A stretch of 64,000 nucleotides of DNA, from assembly GCF_003062295.1 (NCBI RefSeq), contig NZ_PYCN01000004.1:124001-188000 (forward strand). Reading direction: 5' to 3'. The translations under genes and the position numbers were made by a program. Source of the DNA: Bradyrhizobium algeriense. GTDB taxonomy: Bacteria; Pseudomonadota; Alphaproteobacteria; Rhizobiales; Xanthobacteraceae. Shown here piece after piece: positions 44,117 through 53,786 of the stretch (within the stretch, counting starts at the first letter, position 1; every line of letters starts with the position of its first letter). The notes below the pieces were generated by a model. The model was not told the DNA's origin. It saw nothing but the letters and a program-made list of their open reading frames with translations, and did no database searches.

Positions 44117-44767
44117 CTACGCGTGCCCGGCCTCGTTCGACAGCATGCCGGGGTCGATGCCGATCTTGCGCAGCGCGCGCAGGTATTTGTCGTCGACGTC
44201 GTCGCCGAAGATCAAATCCGGATCGGCGTCGCAATGCAGCCAGCCATTGTGCTGGATCTCGTTCTCGAGCTGGCCCGGCGCCCAGCCGGCATAGCCCAGC
44301 GCCAGGATCGCGTGCTTCGGTCCGGTGCCCTTGGCGATCGCCTTGAGGATGTCTACCGTCGCGGTCAGGCAGATGCCCTCGTCGATATTGAGCGTCGCAT
44401 CCTTGATGAAGAAATCGCTGGAATGCAGCACGAAGCCGCGGCCGGTATCGACCGGGCCGCCCTTCAGCACCTGCATGGTCTCGGCGTTTTCCGGCAGCTT
44501 GATCTGGTCGGCCTTCTGGATGATGTCGAGTTGCACCAATAGGCCGGGAAAATCGATGCTGCCGGCCGGGCGGTTGACGATGATGCCCATCGCCCCTTCC
44601 GAGGAATGCGCGCACATGTAGATGACGGAGCGCTCGAAGCGCGGATCGCCCATGACCGGCATGGCGATCAGCAGCCGGCCGTCCAGGTAGCCCTCGCCGG
44701 ACGAATTGTCGCCAATACCGGCGGCTTTGCGGCGAACGGGCTTCGATGTCTTGCCTTCAGGGCTCAT
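44117..44767 (-). CDS. YqgE/AlgH family protein
   Basis: The 216-residue protein shows the family blocks [55 protein letters not shown], and [20 protein letters not shown]. YqgE is cytoplasmic and of uncertain function, named for a Pseudomonas alginate regulator. The ATG at 44767 follows AGAGAGG at about 9 nt and is preferred over 44794 and 44827. It diverges from the DsbD-like gene. Confidence 0.9.
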   Translation of the reverse strand: MSPEGKTSKPVRRKAAGIGDNSSGEGYLDGRLLIAMPVMGDPRFERSVIYMCAHSSEGAMGIIVNRPAGSIDFPGLLVQLDIIQKADQIKLPENAETMQVLKGGPVDTGRGFVLHSSDFFIKDATLNIDEGICLTATVDILKAIAKGTGPKHAILALGYAGWAPGQLENEIQHNGWLHCDADPDLIFGDDVDDKYLRALRKIGIDPGMLSNEAGHA

Positions 44768-44902
44768 CCGCAAAGGCCTCTCTTGCTGATTCATATCCTG
44801 ATATCGGGTGCGGTTTCTGTCAATCAAGCTTCCGGCATCATTCGGCGGCCGATCACACGCAATTCAATGGTTTGCGCCGCAACTTGCCTGTAAAGACGTC
44901 CC

Positions 44903-45739
44903 ATGATCGTGATGGTTCCCCTGCGCGCCGCGCTCGGCGTCGCCGCTTTGTGTGTTGCGTGTGCGACGTCGGAGGTTCGCGCCGAGGATGCCTCGCCGTG
45001 GCAACGCGACGCGCATTCCGCGGTGCGGCTGCTGGCGGGATCGCGCAGCGGCCCGGTGCTGCTCGGCGGCGTGGCCATCCAGTTGCAGCCCGGATGGAAG
45101 ACCTATTGGCGGACGCCCGGCGATTCCGGCGTCCCGCCCCGCTTCGATTTCTCAAAATCGGATAATGTCGAAGCCGTGACCGTGCTGTGGCCGGCACCGA
45201 AGAAGTTTGACGATGGCGCCGGTGGCACCGCGCTGGGATACAAGCAGCAGGTCGTGCTGCCGTTGCGGATCGTCGCCAAGAATGCCGACAAGCCGGTGAC
45301 GCTGCGCGCCCACATCAATTATGCCGTCTGCGACAAGCTCTGCATTCCGGTCGAAGCCCATGCCGAACTCGCCTTTGCCAGCGTGGCAAGCACCGAGGAC
45401 GGCAACCTGTCCGATGCGCTCAATACCGTGCCGAAGCCCGCCAATGTCGGCGACCCCAATCCGCTGACCATCCGCGACGTCAAGCGCGAGGGAAAGAACA
45501 ACGTGCTGGTCGACGTCACCGCGCCCGAGGCCAAGGAAGTCAGCCTGTTCGTCGAGGGGCCGACGCCGGACTGGGCGCTGCCGGTTCCCAGGCTCGTCGA
45601 GCAAAGCCCGCCCGGCGTCAAACGCTTTGCCTTCGAACTCGACGGCCTGCCGCCCGGCGCCAGCCCGGAAGGCGCCGCGCTCAAGCTGACCCTGGTCAGC
45701 GGCGACCGGGCCTATGAGTTCAACGTCAGTTTGAATTGA
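44903..45739 (+). CDS. DsbD-alpha-like secreted protein
   Basis: The 278-residue protein has a signal peptide (cleavage near EVRAED) and matches the N-terminal (alpha) domain of DsbD: GGVAIQLQPGWKTYWRTPGDSG, FDFSKSDNVEAV and NYAVCDKLCIPVEA, with a redox Cys pair in C-x-x-x-C form. The membrane and thioredoxin domains of full DsbD are absent. It probably passes or senses periplasmic thiol electrons with a separate partner. It stands alone. Confidence 0.85.
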   Translation: MIVMVPLRAALGVAALCVACATSEVRAEDASPWQRDAHSAVRLLAGSRSGPVLLGGVAIQLQPGWKTYWRTPGDSGVPPRFDFSKSDNVEAVTVLWPAPKKFDDGAGGTALGYKQQVVLPLRIVAKNADKPVTLRAHINYAVCDKLCIPVEAHAELAFASVASTEDGNLSDALNTVPKPANVGDPNPLTIRDVKREGKNNVLVDVTAPEAKEVSLFVEGPTPDWALPVPRLVEQSPPGVKRFAFELDGLPPGASPEGAALKLTLVSGDRAYEFNVSLN

Positions 45740-45877
45740 CGCGACTTGCCGTCCCTCCGGACGTGCCCAGCCGCGCCACGATGCCGCGACGTGTTTCCGC
45801 CACGGTGCAGCGACGCTTTCTGGTCTGAGGAGAGCCGGCGCTTGGCAGCAAGCTCTCCTCTTCAGCAACGTGTACTC

Positions 45878-46141
45878 CTAGCTTTTCTGCCCGCTGATTT
45901 GCTGCGCGCGCACATAGCTCTTGCAAGCGCCGCGCATGTCGCCCTTTGCCATGGCGGCATTCGCCGCGCCCATCTCTTTCATCATCGCAAATTTGCCGGG
46001 ACTGTCAGGCATAGCGTTGCCGGACGCGACGAGCTTGGCCATGTTTTCGCTTGTGCAAGCCGGCTTCTGCGCCTTCTGCGCCGAAGCCGGGCTGAAAGCC
46101 AGCGCAGTGGCGACTGTAATAGAGGTAACAAGCAGTTTCAT
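45878..46141 (-). CDS. Small secreted hypothetical protein (87 aa)
   Basis: GGGGAGG lies just upstream of the ATG at 46141. A signal peptide (MKLLVTSITVATALAFSPASA) leads into a mature chain of about 65 residues with two Cys (PACTSEN and RGACKSY), which could pair, and many Met and Ala (KFAMMKEMGAANAAMAKGDM). This pattern is known from small rhizobial periplasmic proteins without a role that I can name. Confidence 0.65.
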   Translation of the reverse strand: MKLLVTSITVATALAFSPASAQKAQKPACTSENMAKLVASGNAMPDSPGKFAMMKEMGAANAAMAKGDMRGACKSYVRAQQISGQKS

Positions 46142-46360
46142 ATTTATCCTCCCCGGCCGCACCATGCGACCGGACCTAAAAGTTGGAAAAGGCCGGAAAA
46201 GTTCCAGCGAGCTGGATCGCGTGGGCCGGGCGATCTCGGCAACGAGCCGCGAGATGGCTGGTAACGGCGCCCGGAACCCCAATCCAACCCAATCTTAACG
46301 AATGGTTGATACATCCGACTATCGCCGCCGCCTCGCGGCACGTTTCGGGGATGCACCCTT

Positions 46361-47734
46361 GTGGCCGTGATGGATACGCAATCCGCAACCGCCTCGCCTA
46401 CCGGCGTGACCGCGCGCCTGCGCGCGCTGCTTGGCGGCTCCAGTGAGGCCTCCGTCACCAGGCGGCTGGCCGGCACCATCTTCGTCATCCGCGTCTTCAG
46501 CGCAGCGCTCGCCTATTTCGCGCAGATCCTGCTGGCGCGCTGGATGGGCGGCTCGGATTACGGCGTCTATGTCTATGTCTGGACCTGGGTGCTGCTGCTC
46601 GGCAGCATGATGGATTTCGGCATCTCGGCATCCGCGCAGAAGATCATTCCGGAGTATCGAACCCGCGGCGAACATGCCCTGCTGCGCGGCTTCCTCTCCG
46701 GCAGCCGCTGGATCACGTTCGCCGTCTCTTCCATCGTCTCGCTGCTGCTGGCGGGCGTGGTGAAGGGATTGTCGCCGTGGATCGACGCCAACGCGATCGT
46801 TCCCCTCTATATCGGCTGCCTGACGCTGCCGGCGTTTGTCGTCGCCAACACCCAGGACGGCATCGCCCGCTCGCATGACTGGATGCGGCTCGGCCTGATG
46901 CCGCAATTCATCGTGCGGCAGTCGCTGATCATCGGCCTGACCGCCGGCGCCTTCGTGCTCGGTTTCAATCTCGGCGCTACGGCTGCGATGTGGGCCAGCA
47001 GTGCTGCGGTATGGATCGCGATGATCGGCCAGATGATCGTGCTGAACCGCAGGCTCGGCGGCCACATCGCGCCTGGCCCCAAGGCCTATGATTTCCGCGG
47101 CTGGCTCGCGGTCTCGCTGCCGATCCTGATGGTCGAGGGATTTTACCTGCTGCTTTCCTACACCGACGTGCTGGTGCTGCAGCAATTCCGCTCCTCCGAA
47201 GAAGTCGGCGTCTATTTCGCGGTGGTGAAGACGCTGGCGCTGGTTTCCTTCATTCACTATGCGATGGCGGCGACGACGGCGCATCGCTTTGCCGAGTATC
47301 ACGCGCAGGGCGACAAGCCGCGGCTGTCGGCCTATGTGGCGCATGCGATCCAGTGGACGTTCTGGCCGTCGCTGGCCGCGACCATCCTGCTGCTGGCGCT
47401 GGGCAAGCCGCTGCTGTGGCTGTTCGGACCGCAATTCGTGGTCGGCTACGACATCATGTTCATTGCCGCCGCTGGCCTCGTGGTGCGATCCGCCATCGGC
47501 CCGGTCGAGCGCCTGCTCAACATGCTCGGCCACCAGCACATCTGCGCGCTGGCCTATGCGCTCGCCTTCGTCATGAACCTCGTGCTGTGCGTGATGCTGG
47601 TGCCGCGCTTCGGCGGCCATGGCGCTGCGGCCGCGACCTCGATCTCGCTGGCGTTCGAGACGGTGCTGCTGTTCTGGATCGTGCGCCGGCGGCTCGGACT
47701 GCACGTGCTGGCGTTCGGCAAACGCGGCCTCTAG
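46361..47734 (+). CDS. Wzx/PST-type polysaccharide flippase
   Basis: The roughly 457-residue protein has about 12 to 14 membrane helices from residue 35 on. It begins FVIRVFSAALAYFAQILLARWMGGSDYGVYVYVWTWVLLLGS, which is the opening of the polysaccharide transporter/MATE-like family. Such proteins flip lipid-linked oligosaccharides for O-antigen, capsule or exopolysaccharide. No glycosyltransferases are adjacent, so the substrate is unknown. GTG 46361 and ATG 46370 are both possible starts. Confidence 0.85.
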   Translation: MAVMDTQSATASPTGVTARLRALLGGSSEASVTRRLAGTIFVIRVFSAALAYFAQILLARWMGGSDYGVYVYVWTWVLLLGSMMDFGISASAQKIIPEYRTRGEHALLRGFLSGSRWITFAVSSIVSLLLAGVVKGLSPWIDANAIVPLYIGCLTLPAFVVANTQDGIARSHDWMRLGLMPQFIVRQSLIIGLTAGAFVLGFNLGATAAMWASSAAVWIAMIGQMIVLNRRLGGHIAPGPKAYDFRGWLAVSLPILMVEGFYLLLSYTDVLVLQQFRSSEEVGVYFAVVKTLALVSFIHYAMAATTAHRFAEYHAQGDKPRLSAYVAHAIQWTFWPSLAATILLLALGKPLLWLFGPQFVVGYDIMFIAAAGLVVRSAIGPVERLLNMLGHQHICALAYALAFVMNLVLCVMLVPRFGGHGAAAATSISLAFETVLLFWIVRRRLGLHVLAFGKRGL

Positions 47735-47908
47735 AGCCCGCATCGGCGATGGCAGAACATCGGTTTCGCCCTGCACCGGCAAATTGCCACCGGATTCCGG
47801 TGCACGCATGAAATATTCGTATTTCGCCCGATCCCCCGCCATCGATAGGACGTTCATCTCCTGCGTTGATATATATTCGCACATGCGAAATGGAATTTGC
47901 GCCCGGAA

Positions 47909-48000
47909 ATGATTGATCCGCTTTACGTTGCATCGGGATTCGGCGTCGGCCTGCTGGTCGGGATGACGGGCGTCGGCGCGGCTCGCTGATGACGCCATTG
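47909..48000 (+). pseudogene. N-terminal remnant of a TauE/SafE (TSUP) permease
   Basis: From the ATG at 47909 the frame reads MIDPLYVASGFGVGLLVGMTGVG, the standard start of TSUP sulfite-exporter-type permeases, where G-V-G-G-G-S-L-M-T-P follows. Here one G is missing near 47975, giving AAR and a stop; the next frame resumes SLMTPLL and then diverges. About 31 codons of the gene survive. The stretch 47735-47908 shows no gene that I can support. Confidence 0.65.
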
Positions 48001-48061
48001 TTGCCAGGAGCGCCACCCATTAGGATTTTAGGTGTGCGCTCCCGGGAGCCGTTCGCAATTC

Positions 48062-48850
48062 CTACTCCGCGGTCCAGCCGCCGTCGATGGAGTAGTTGGA
48101 CCCGGTGATCTGGGCTGCATCGTCGCTGCACAGGAACAGTGCCAGCGCAGCAACCTGCTCTGACGTCACGAACTCCTTGGTCGGCTGGGCGTCAAGAAGC
48201 ACGTCCTTGATGACCTGCTCCTTGGTCATGTTGCGCGCCTTCATGGTCTCCGGGATCTGGTGCTCGACCAGCGGCGTCCAGACATAGCCCGGGCTGATGC
48301 AGTTGCAGGTGATCTTGAAGGTCGCAACCTCCAGCGCCACCGTTTTTGTCAGCCCGGCGATGCCGTGCTTGGCCGAGACATAGGCCGACTTGAATGGCGA
48401 AGCCACCAGCGAATGCGCTGATGCGGTGTTGATGATGCGGCCCCAGCCGCGCTTCTTCATGCCGGGTACGGCGGCGCGGATGGCATGAAATGCCGATGAC
48501 AGATTGATCGCAATGATCGCGTCCCATTTCTCGATCGGAAACTCCTCGATCGGGGCGACGAACTGGATGCCGGCATTGTTGACGAGGATATCGACCGAGC
48601 CGAAGGTCTTCTCGCCGAGCGCGACCATTTCGGCGATTTCGGCGGGCCTGGTCATGTCGGCAGGCGAATGCACCGCGCGGACTTTGAAATCCGTCTCGAT
48701 GCCGGAACGCTCGCGCTCGATATCGGCCGGGACGCCCATGCCATTGAGAACGATATTGGCGCCGGCGCCGGCGAAAGCGCGCGCATAAGCCAAGCCGATG
48801 CCGCTGGTCGAGCCGGTCACGACGGCGGTTTTGCCTTTCAACGTACCCAT
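48062..48850 (-). CDS. bdhA: 3-hydroxybutyrate dehydrogenase
   Basis: The 262-residue SDR has the D-beta-hydroxybutyrate dehydrogenase pattern: GKTAVVTGSTSGIGLAYARAFA, DILVNNAGIQFVAPIEEFP, TASAHSLVASPFKSAYVSAKHG (catalytic Ser, Tyr, Lys) and ISPGYVWTPLVEHQI. It interconverts (R)-3-hydroxybutyrate and acetoacetate during breakdown of polyhydroxybutyrate. The patatin gene lies 6 nt upstream on the same strand and the two should be co-transcribed. Confidence 0.92.
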   Translation of the reverse strand: MGTLKGKTAVVTGSTSGIGLAYARAFAGAGANIVLNGMGVPADIERERSGIETDFKVRAVHSPADMTRPAEIAEMVALGEKTFGSVDILVNNAGIQFVAPIEEFPIEKWDAIIAINLSSAFHAIRAAVPGMKKRGWGRIINTASAHSLVASPFKSAYVSAKHGIAGLTKTVALEVATFKITCNCISPGYVWTPLVEHQIPETMKARNMTKEQVIKDVLLDAQPTKEFVTSEQVAALALFLCSDDAAQITGSNYSIDGGWTAE

Positions 48851-48856
48851 ATCAAT

Positions 48857-50041
48857 TCACTCCTGTTTGCCTTCGGCTGGGTTTGAGCCCTTCCCCGTGA
48901 GATCGTAAGTCGCCATGGTCTGCCCGGGTTGCGGCCGCTCCAGCCGTTCTTTGTTACGCATCGACAAATGCACATCGCGAACACCCGCTTCCCAATGTTC
49001 GACCATGGCGACATGCGAGAAGTCGTAGTCCTTGGAATTTGTCTCGTAATTCTTGCTCTTGTAGATCAGGTGCACGACCGTGACGGTGTTTTCCTTCGAC
49101 GCCTTGCGCAGGAATTCGACCGACGGATCGTTGTTCAAATGATCCGGTAATTTGCTGAGCAGATCGCGCACCGCCTTCCGCGCGTTGTGGATCTGCTTGT
49201 TCTTGTCGGTACTCGTGCGGGTGCGGCTGGAATAACGGATGTCCTTTTCCCGCTCGGCGGCCTCGAGCAGCGACGTCGGCAGGTCGCCACGCGCGCTGAA
49301 CAGGTCGACCTGGAAGATCAGGAGATCGCGGTTGAACTCTTCTTCCAGCACGAAATCGAGCGGCGTGTTCGAGGCGATGCCGCCGTCCCAGTAATGCTCA
49401 CCTTCGATGACAACGGACGGAAAACCGGGTGGCAGCGCGCCGGAGGCCATGACGTGCTCGGGGCCGATCTTCTTGCCGGCCTTCCTGAACTCGACATTGT
49501 CGAAATATCTGAAATTGCCCGAGGTGACGCCGACCGCGCCGACGCTGAACCTCATCTTCAGATCGTTGATGCGGTCGAAATCCACCAGCCGCTCGAGCGT
49601 TTTCTTCAGCGGCGCGGTGTCGTAATAGCTCTGCGACTGCGGGCTGCCGGGCGGCCACAACGGTGCAGGCGGAATCCGCGGCGTGAAGAAGCCGGGCACG
49701 CCGAAGGTCGCGATCAGTGCGGCTGAGGTTTCGTTGAACAGCGAGCGTGCGCGCTCACCTGGTGTCACCGGATTCCACGACACCGGAGATGACACCATCT
49801 CCCAGAATTCCTTCAAACGGTCGACGCGCGTTTCCGGTCCGTTGCCGGCAATGATCGCGGCATTGATGGCGCCGATCGAAATGCCCGCGACCCATTCCGG
49901 TTCGAAACCCGAGCGACACAATGCCTGAAAGGCGCCGGCCTGATAGGAGCCGAGCGCGCCACCGCCTTGCAGCACCAGCACACGCTGCGCTTTGGCGGGC
50001 GTGGTGGCCGGCACAGAGTCGGAAAGATCCATCGTGACCAT
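48857..50041 (-). CDS. Patatin-like phospholipase (DUF3734-type)
   Basis: The 394-residue enzyme has the patatin layout: glycine-rich oxyanion loop LVLQGGGALGSYQ, nucleophile elbow GISIG with Ser55, the catalytic Asp in HYWDGGIASNTPL, and a C-terminal extension typical of DUF3734 with DVHLSMRNKER near the end. It hydrolyses acyl esters; the substrate here is unknown. Coupling with bdhA points to polyhydroxybutyrate or lipid turnover. Starts at 50041 and 50032 are both possible. Confidence 0.88.
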   Translation of the reverse strand: MVTMDLSDSVPATTPAKAQRVLVLQGGGALGSYQAGAFQALCRSGFEPEWVAGISIGAINAAIIAGNGPETRVDRLKEFWEMVSSPVSWNPVTPGERARSLFNETSAALIATFGVPGFFTPRIPPAPLWPPGSPQSQSYYDTAPLKKTLERLVDFDRINDLKMRFSVGAVGVTSGNFRYFDNVEFRKAGKKIGPEHVMASGALPPGFPSVVIEGEHYWDGGIASNTPLDFVLEEEFNRDLLIFQVDLFSARGDLPTSLLEAAEREKDIRYSSRTRTSTDKNKQIHNARKAVRDLLSKLPDHLNNDPSVEFLRKASKENTVTVVHLIYKSKNYETNSKDYDFSHVAMVEHWEAGVRDVHLSMRNKERLERPQPGQTMATYDLTGKGSNPAEGKQE

Positions 50042-50168
50042 CGACTAGTGGACAAAGACAGTGGCACCGTGGCGACAGTTCGCCACCGCGTCAATTGGCG
50101 AGATCGAAGCAAGGATCACGCCGAGTTTACCGTCTCGTGAGGCATCGAAGCCCGTAACCGGACCTGCT

Positions 50169-50666
50169 TCAGGTTGATGCAAGGATGAGCGTCCAGAACA
50201 CCTTGTATTTGGTGTTTGGAGCATAGGCCGCCGCGATGCCCAATTTTGTGACACCGTTCTTGAGCATATTGGCCTTGTGCGGCGGCGAGTCGCGCCAGCC
50301 GGAGAAGGCTTCCGCCAGGGTGTGATATCCGGCCGAGACATTTTCGACGGCGAGCTTCGCCGGATAGCCGGAGGCTCCCAGCCGCTTTTCCAGAGGGCCC
50401 TTCACATTGTGGTCCATCTTGTTGCGCGCCGCCATCGCCTGCGACTGCTGCTCGGCGAGCCTGGTCAGCTCAGGATCGACCACCACGGTGCCGAGGCCGT
50501 TGTTCTGGCGGTATTGCGAGATCATGATCGCGGCCGCGACCGGATCGAGCGTGGCGCCGGGTTGCGCCATGTCGAGATACATGGCCGGCTGATCCGGGAT
50601 CTTGACGTCTGCCGAGCAACCGGCAAGCAGCAAAAGCCCGATAATGGCGGTAGTCGCCCGTTTCAC
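50169..50666 (-). CDS. CAP/SCP-domain lipoprotein
   Basis: The 165-residue protein starts at GTG 50666 with a lipoprotein signal (AIIGLLLLAGCSAD, Cys17). The CAP (cysteine-rich secretory/SCP) domain follows: LTRLAEQQSQAMAARNKMDHNV, ENVSAGY, FSGWRDSPPHKANMLKN and KVFWTLILA. The His of DHNV and PPHK are the usual CAP-cavity residues. Roles in this superfamily vary and none can be assigned. The longer frame to 50852 runs through the repeat at 50774 and is rejected. Confidence 0.82.
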   Translation of the reverse strand: MKRATTAIIGLLLLAGCSADVKIPDQPAMYLDMAQPGATLDPVAAAIMISQYRQNNGLGTVVVDPELTRLAEQQSQAMAARNKMDHNVKGPLEKRLGASGYPAKLAVENVSAGYHTLAEAFSGWRDSPPHKANMLKNGVTKLGIAAAYAPNTKYKVFWTLILAST

Positions 50667-50773
50667 TGAAAGAATCCCCCAAAGAATCCCGAAGGCTGGA
50701 CGCGGCCGTTGTTGCATACCAACCGTGGCTGAATGGTGAACGGGGGAGCGATTTGGGGGCAGCCGACGCGGCG

Positions 50774-50862
50774 GTAGCCCGGATGGAGCGCAGCGCAATC
50801 CGGGAACGGTCCGTCCGCGGCGCAAGCGGCCCCGGATTACGCTGCGCTCCATCCGGGCTACG
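50774..50862. repeat. Palindromic intergenic repeat, family B, second copy (31-bp arms)
   Basis: The arms GTAGCCCGGATGGAGCGCAG..CGGG (50774-50804) and its partner (50832-50862) are complementary at 30 of 31 positions around a loop of 27 bases. It lies just downstream of cysA's stop. Confidence 0.9.
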
Positions 50863-50874
50863 GGGCTACGGAAT

Positions 50875-51924
50875 TCAATCCTGTGCCGCGAAAATTCGGT
50901 AGCGGCGGGGCTGCAGGCCGATGATCTCGCCGGCCTGGAGTTCCCGGTCCCGGGGGGCGTCGATCTCGATCACGGTCTTGCCCTCGCCGCCCGAGAGCGT
51001 GACCTCCGCCCGCTGGATCGGGCCGAACGAGCGGACATGGCGCACCGCGCCCTCCAGCGAGCCGGTTCCCGCCGGCCCGATCTGCATGTCGTGGCGGCGG
51101 ACGAACAGTTTTGAGGCGCCGGAGGCCGCGCCATCGGCGGCGATATTGAGCGGCTGGCCGCCGAGCCGCACCGAGCCGCCGAGAACCTCCACCGGCAGCA
51201 CGATGGATTCACCGATGAAGCCGTGGACGAAAGCGGTGGCGGGATTGTCATAGACATCGCCCGGCGTGCCGATCTGCTCGATCCGGCCCTTGTCCATCAC
51301 CACGACGCGGTTGGCGACTTCGAGCGCCTCTTCCTGGTCATGAGTGACGAAGATCGAGGTGACGTGAATTTCGGAATGCAGCGAGCGCAGCCACTGCCGC
51401 AGCTCCTTGCGCACCTTGGCATCGAGCGCGCCGAACGGTTCGTCGAGCAGCAGGATGCGCGGCTCGATCGCCAGCGCGCGGGCAAGCGCAATGCGCTGTC
51501 GCTGGCCGCCGGACAACTGGCTGGGATAGCGGTTGGCCAGCCAGTCGAGTTGCACCAGATCCAGCAGCTCCTTGACGCGGGCGCGGATCGTGGCCTCGTC
51601 CTTGCGGATGGCGCGCGGCTGTACGCGCAGGCCAAAGGCGACGTTTTCGAACACCGTCATGTGGCGGAACAGCGCGTAGTGCTGGAACACGAATCCGACA
51701 TGGCGCTCGCTGGCGCCGTGTCCCAGCGCATCCTCGCCGTCGATCCGCACCTCGCCGGCATCGGGCCAGTCGAGGCCTGCAATGATCCGCAACAGCGTGG
51801 TCTTGCCCGAACCGGATGGTCCAAGAAGCGCCAGCAATTCGCCCTTGCCGACCTTCAGATCGACGTTATCCAGCGCAGCAAATGCGCCAAACTTCTTGAC
51901 GATGTTTTTGACTTCAATGGTCAC
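50875..51924 (-). CDS. cysA: Sulfate/thiosulfate ABC transporter ATP-binding protein
   Basis: The 349-residue ATPase has Walker A GPSGSGKT, signature [15 protein letters not shown], Walker [15 protein letters not shown], the His switch [11 protein letters not shown] and a C-terminal TOBE-like domain (about 240-345). It drives sulfate uptake with CysT, CysW and the binding protein. The start overlaps the cysW end by 11 nt, and the gene ends next to the repeat at 50774. Confidence 0.95.
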   Translation of the reverse strand: MTIEVKNIVKKFGAFAALDNVDLKVGKGELLALLGPSGSGKTTLLRIIAGLDWPDAGEVRIDGEDALGHGASERHVGFVFQHYALFRHMTVFENVAFGLRVQPRAIRKDEATIRARVKELLDLVQLDWLANRYPSQLSGGQRQRIALARALAIEPRILLLDEPFGALDAKVRKELRQWLRSLHSEIHVTSIFVTHDQEEALEVANRVVVMDKGRIEQIGTPGDVYDNPATAFVHGFIGESIVLPVEVLGGSVRLGGQPLNIAADGAASGASKLFVRRHDMQIGPAGTGSLEGAVRHVRSFGPIQRAEVTLSGGEGKTVIEIDAPRDRELQAGEIIGLQPRRYRIFAAQD

Positions 51925-52900
51925 TTGGATGGTCCCTTGAATAGTCGCTTGGGCTTTGCGCTTCGTCCAGACGCTGTTCGAGCACTGTCTTCACGACCAG
52001 CGTGATCAGGGCCAGCATCGCCAGCAGCGAAGCAATCGCAAACGACGCCACGAATTGATACTCATTATAGAGAATTTCGACCAGCAGCGGCATGGTGTTG
52101 GTCTCGCCGCGGATATGGCCCGACACAACAGACACCGCGCCGAACTCGCCCATGGCGCGCGCGTTGCACAGCAGTACGCCATACAACAGGCCCCATTTGA
52201 TATTGGGCAGAGTGACGCGGAAGAAGGTCTGCAGGCCTGACGCTCCGAGCGAGGTCGCCGCTTCCTCCTCCTGCGTGCCCTGCTCCTGCATCAAGGGAAT
52301 CAGCGAGCGGGCGACGAACGGGAACGTCACGAAGATGGTGGCGAGCGCAATGCCCGGCACCGCGAACAGGATGTGGACGTTGTTCGCCTGCAGCCACGTG
52401 CCCCAATAGCCCTGCGCCCCGAACAGGAGCACGAAGACGAGACCCGAAATGACCGGGCTGACCGAGAACGGCAGGTCGATCAGCGTGATCAGAAAGGTTT
52501 TGCCGCGGAATTCGAATTTCGCGATCGCCCAGGCCGCGATCACGCCGAACACGAGGTTGAGGGTGACCGAGATCGCCGCAACCAGCAGCGTCAGCCTGAT
52601 CGCCGAAAGCGCCTCCGGCTCGGCGAGTGCAGCAAAATAGGCGCTGATGCCTTTCGAAAAGGCCGATGCGAACACCACGACCAGCGGCAGCACGACAAAG
52701 ACGGTGAGGAACGTGACAGCAAGCGCGACGATGATAAAGCGGACGGGTGCCGGCTCGGTCCGCAGGTCTTTTGGTGAAGTAACCGCGCGTGCCCGGTCGC
52801 CCGCCTCGCGGTGCGACGGCGGGGAGATCGCGAGGTCCGCCGTCGACGTATAGGCCCTTAGCGGCGTCGCCGGAGTCACAAAGCTCGTTTGCGTCGACAT
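51914..52900 (-). CDS. cysW: Sulfate ABC transporter permease
   Basis: The 328-residue permease has a long N-terminal extension (about 55 residues, [16 protein letters not shown] and on). Six helices follow, with the ABC-coupling EAA loop as [36 protein letters not shown]. The block [23 protein letters not shown] is typical of CysW. It pairs with CysT in the inner membrane. The N-terminal extension is unusual but has no start-codon alternative with a better site. Confidence 0.93.
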   Translation of the reverse strand: MSTQTSFVTPATPLRAYTSTADLAISPPSHREAGDRARAVTSPKDLRTEPAPVRFIIVALAVTFLTVFVVLPLVVVFASAFSKGISAYFAALAEPEALSAIRLTLLVAAISVTLNLVFGVIAAWAIAKFEFRGKTFLITLIDLPFSVSPVISGLVFVLLFGAQGYWGTWLQANNVHILFAVPGIALATIFVTFPFVARSLIPLMQEQGTQEEEAATSLGASGLQTFFRVTLPNIKWGLLYGVLLCNARAMGEFGAVSVVSGHIRGETNTMPLLVEILYNEYQFVASFAIASLLAMLALITLVVKTVLEQRLDEAQSPSDYSRDHPSDH

Positions 52901-52910
52901 CGTCAGGTCC

Positions 52911-53747
52911 TCAATGCGCGGGAATGCGGGTTTGCGCCCAGCGTTGCAGGCGATTGACGACGAGGATGATCAGGAACGAAGCCAGCAGCATGATGACGGC
53001 GATGGCCGTCGCATCGGCATAACGAAATTCGGACAACCTGATCACGATCAGGAGCGGCGCGATTTCCGACACGTTCGGCAGATTGCCGGCAATGAAAATG
53101 ACCGAACCGTATTCACCGACGGCGCGCGCGAATGCCAGCGCAAAACCTGTCAGCAGCGCCGGAATAAGACTCGGCAGGATCACCCGGAACACCGTGTGCC
53201 AACGGTTGGCCCCGAGGCTCGCGGCCGCCTCCTCGATTTCAGGATCGAGATCGATCAGCACCGGCTGAACCGTCCGCACCACGAACGGAATGCCGATGAA
53301 GACCATCGCAATGAAAATTCCGATCGGCGTGAATGCGACCTTGATGCCGAGTTCGGCGAGCGGCGCGCCGAGCCATCCCTTCTGCGCGAACAATTGCGTC
53401 AGCGCCACACCCGCCACCGCGGTCGGCAGCGCAAAGGGAATGTCGACGATGGCGTCGAATATCCGCCGGCCCGGAAAACGATATCGCACCAGCGCCCAGA
53501 CGATGATCGTGCCCATCACCAGATTGACGCAGGCGGCGGCAAAGGAGAGGCCAAATGAAATTTTCAGCGCGTTCAAAGTGCGGCGGCTGGTGAGGATTTC
53601 CCAGAACTGTCCGGGCGAAAGCTCGAGCGTCTTGAGGAACAGGCCGGCGAGCGGGATGAGGATGATAACGGAGAGCCATGTCAGGGTCAGGCCCATGGTG
53701 AGCCCGAACCCGGGCAAGCTCGTCCGCCGTGCGACCGCTGTGCTCAC
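52911..53747 (-). CDS. cysT: Sulfate ABC transporter permease
   Basis: The 278-residue permease has six helices, DIPFALPTAVAGVAL in the middle, and the EAA loop EIEEAAASLGANRWHTVFRVILPSLIPALLTG. The segment FARAVGEYGSVIFIAGNLP is diagnostic of CysT (CysU). It follows the binding-protein gene by 39 nt and precedes cysW by 10 nt. Confidence 0.95.
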   Translation of the reverse strand: MSTAVARRTSLPGFGLTMGLTLTWLSVIILIPLAGLFLKTLELSPGQFWEILTSRRTLNALKISFGLSFAAACVNLVMGTIIVWALVRYRFPGRRIFDAIVDIPFALPTAVAGVALTQLFAQKGWLGAPLAELGIKVAFTPIGIFIAMVFIGIPFVVRTVQPVLIDLDPEIEEAAASLGANRWHTVFRVILPSLIPALLTGFALAFARAVGEYGSVIFIAGNLPNVSEIAPLLIVIRLSEFRYADATAIAVIMLLASFLIILVVNRLQRWAQTRIPAH

Positions 53748-53786
53748 AAATCCCCCTGCTTCCGCTACGGCTGGCCGTCAGCCAGA

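Noticed and set aside
46319-48016. 565-codon reverse ORF over the flippase gene
   Set aside because: Its product is Arg/His/Gln-rich with no membrane or domain pattern, while the forward frame gives a regular multi-helix transporter.
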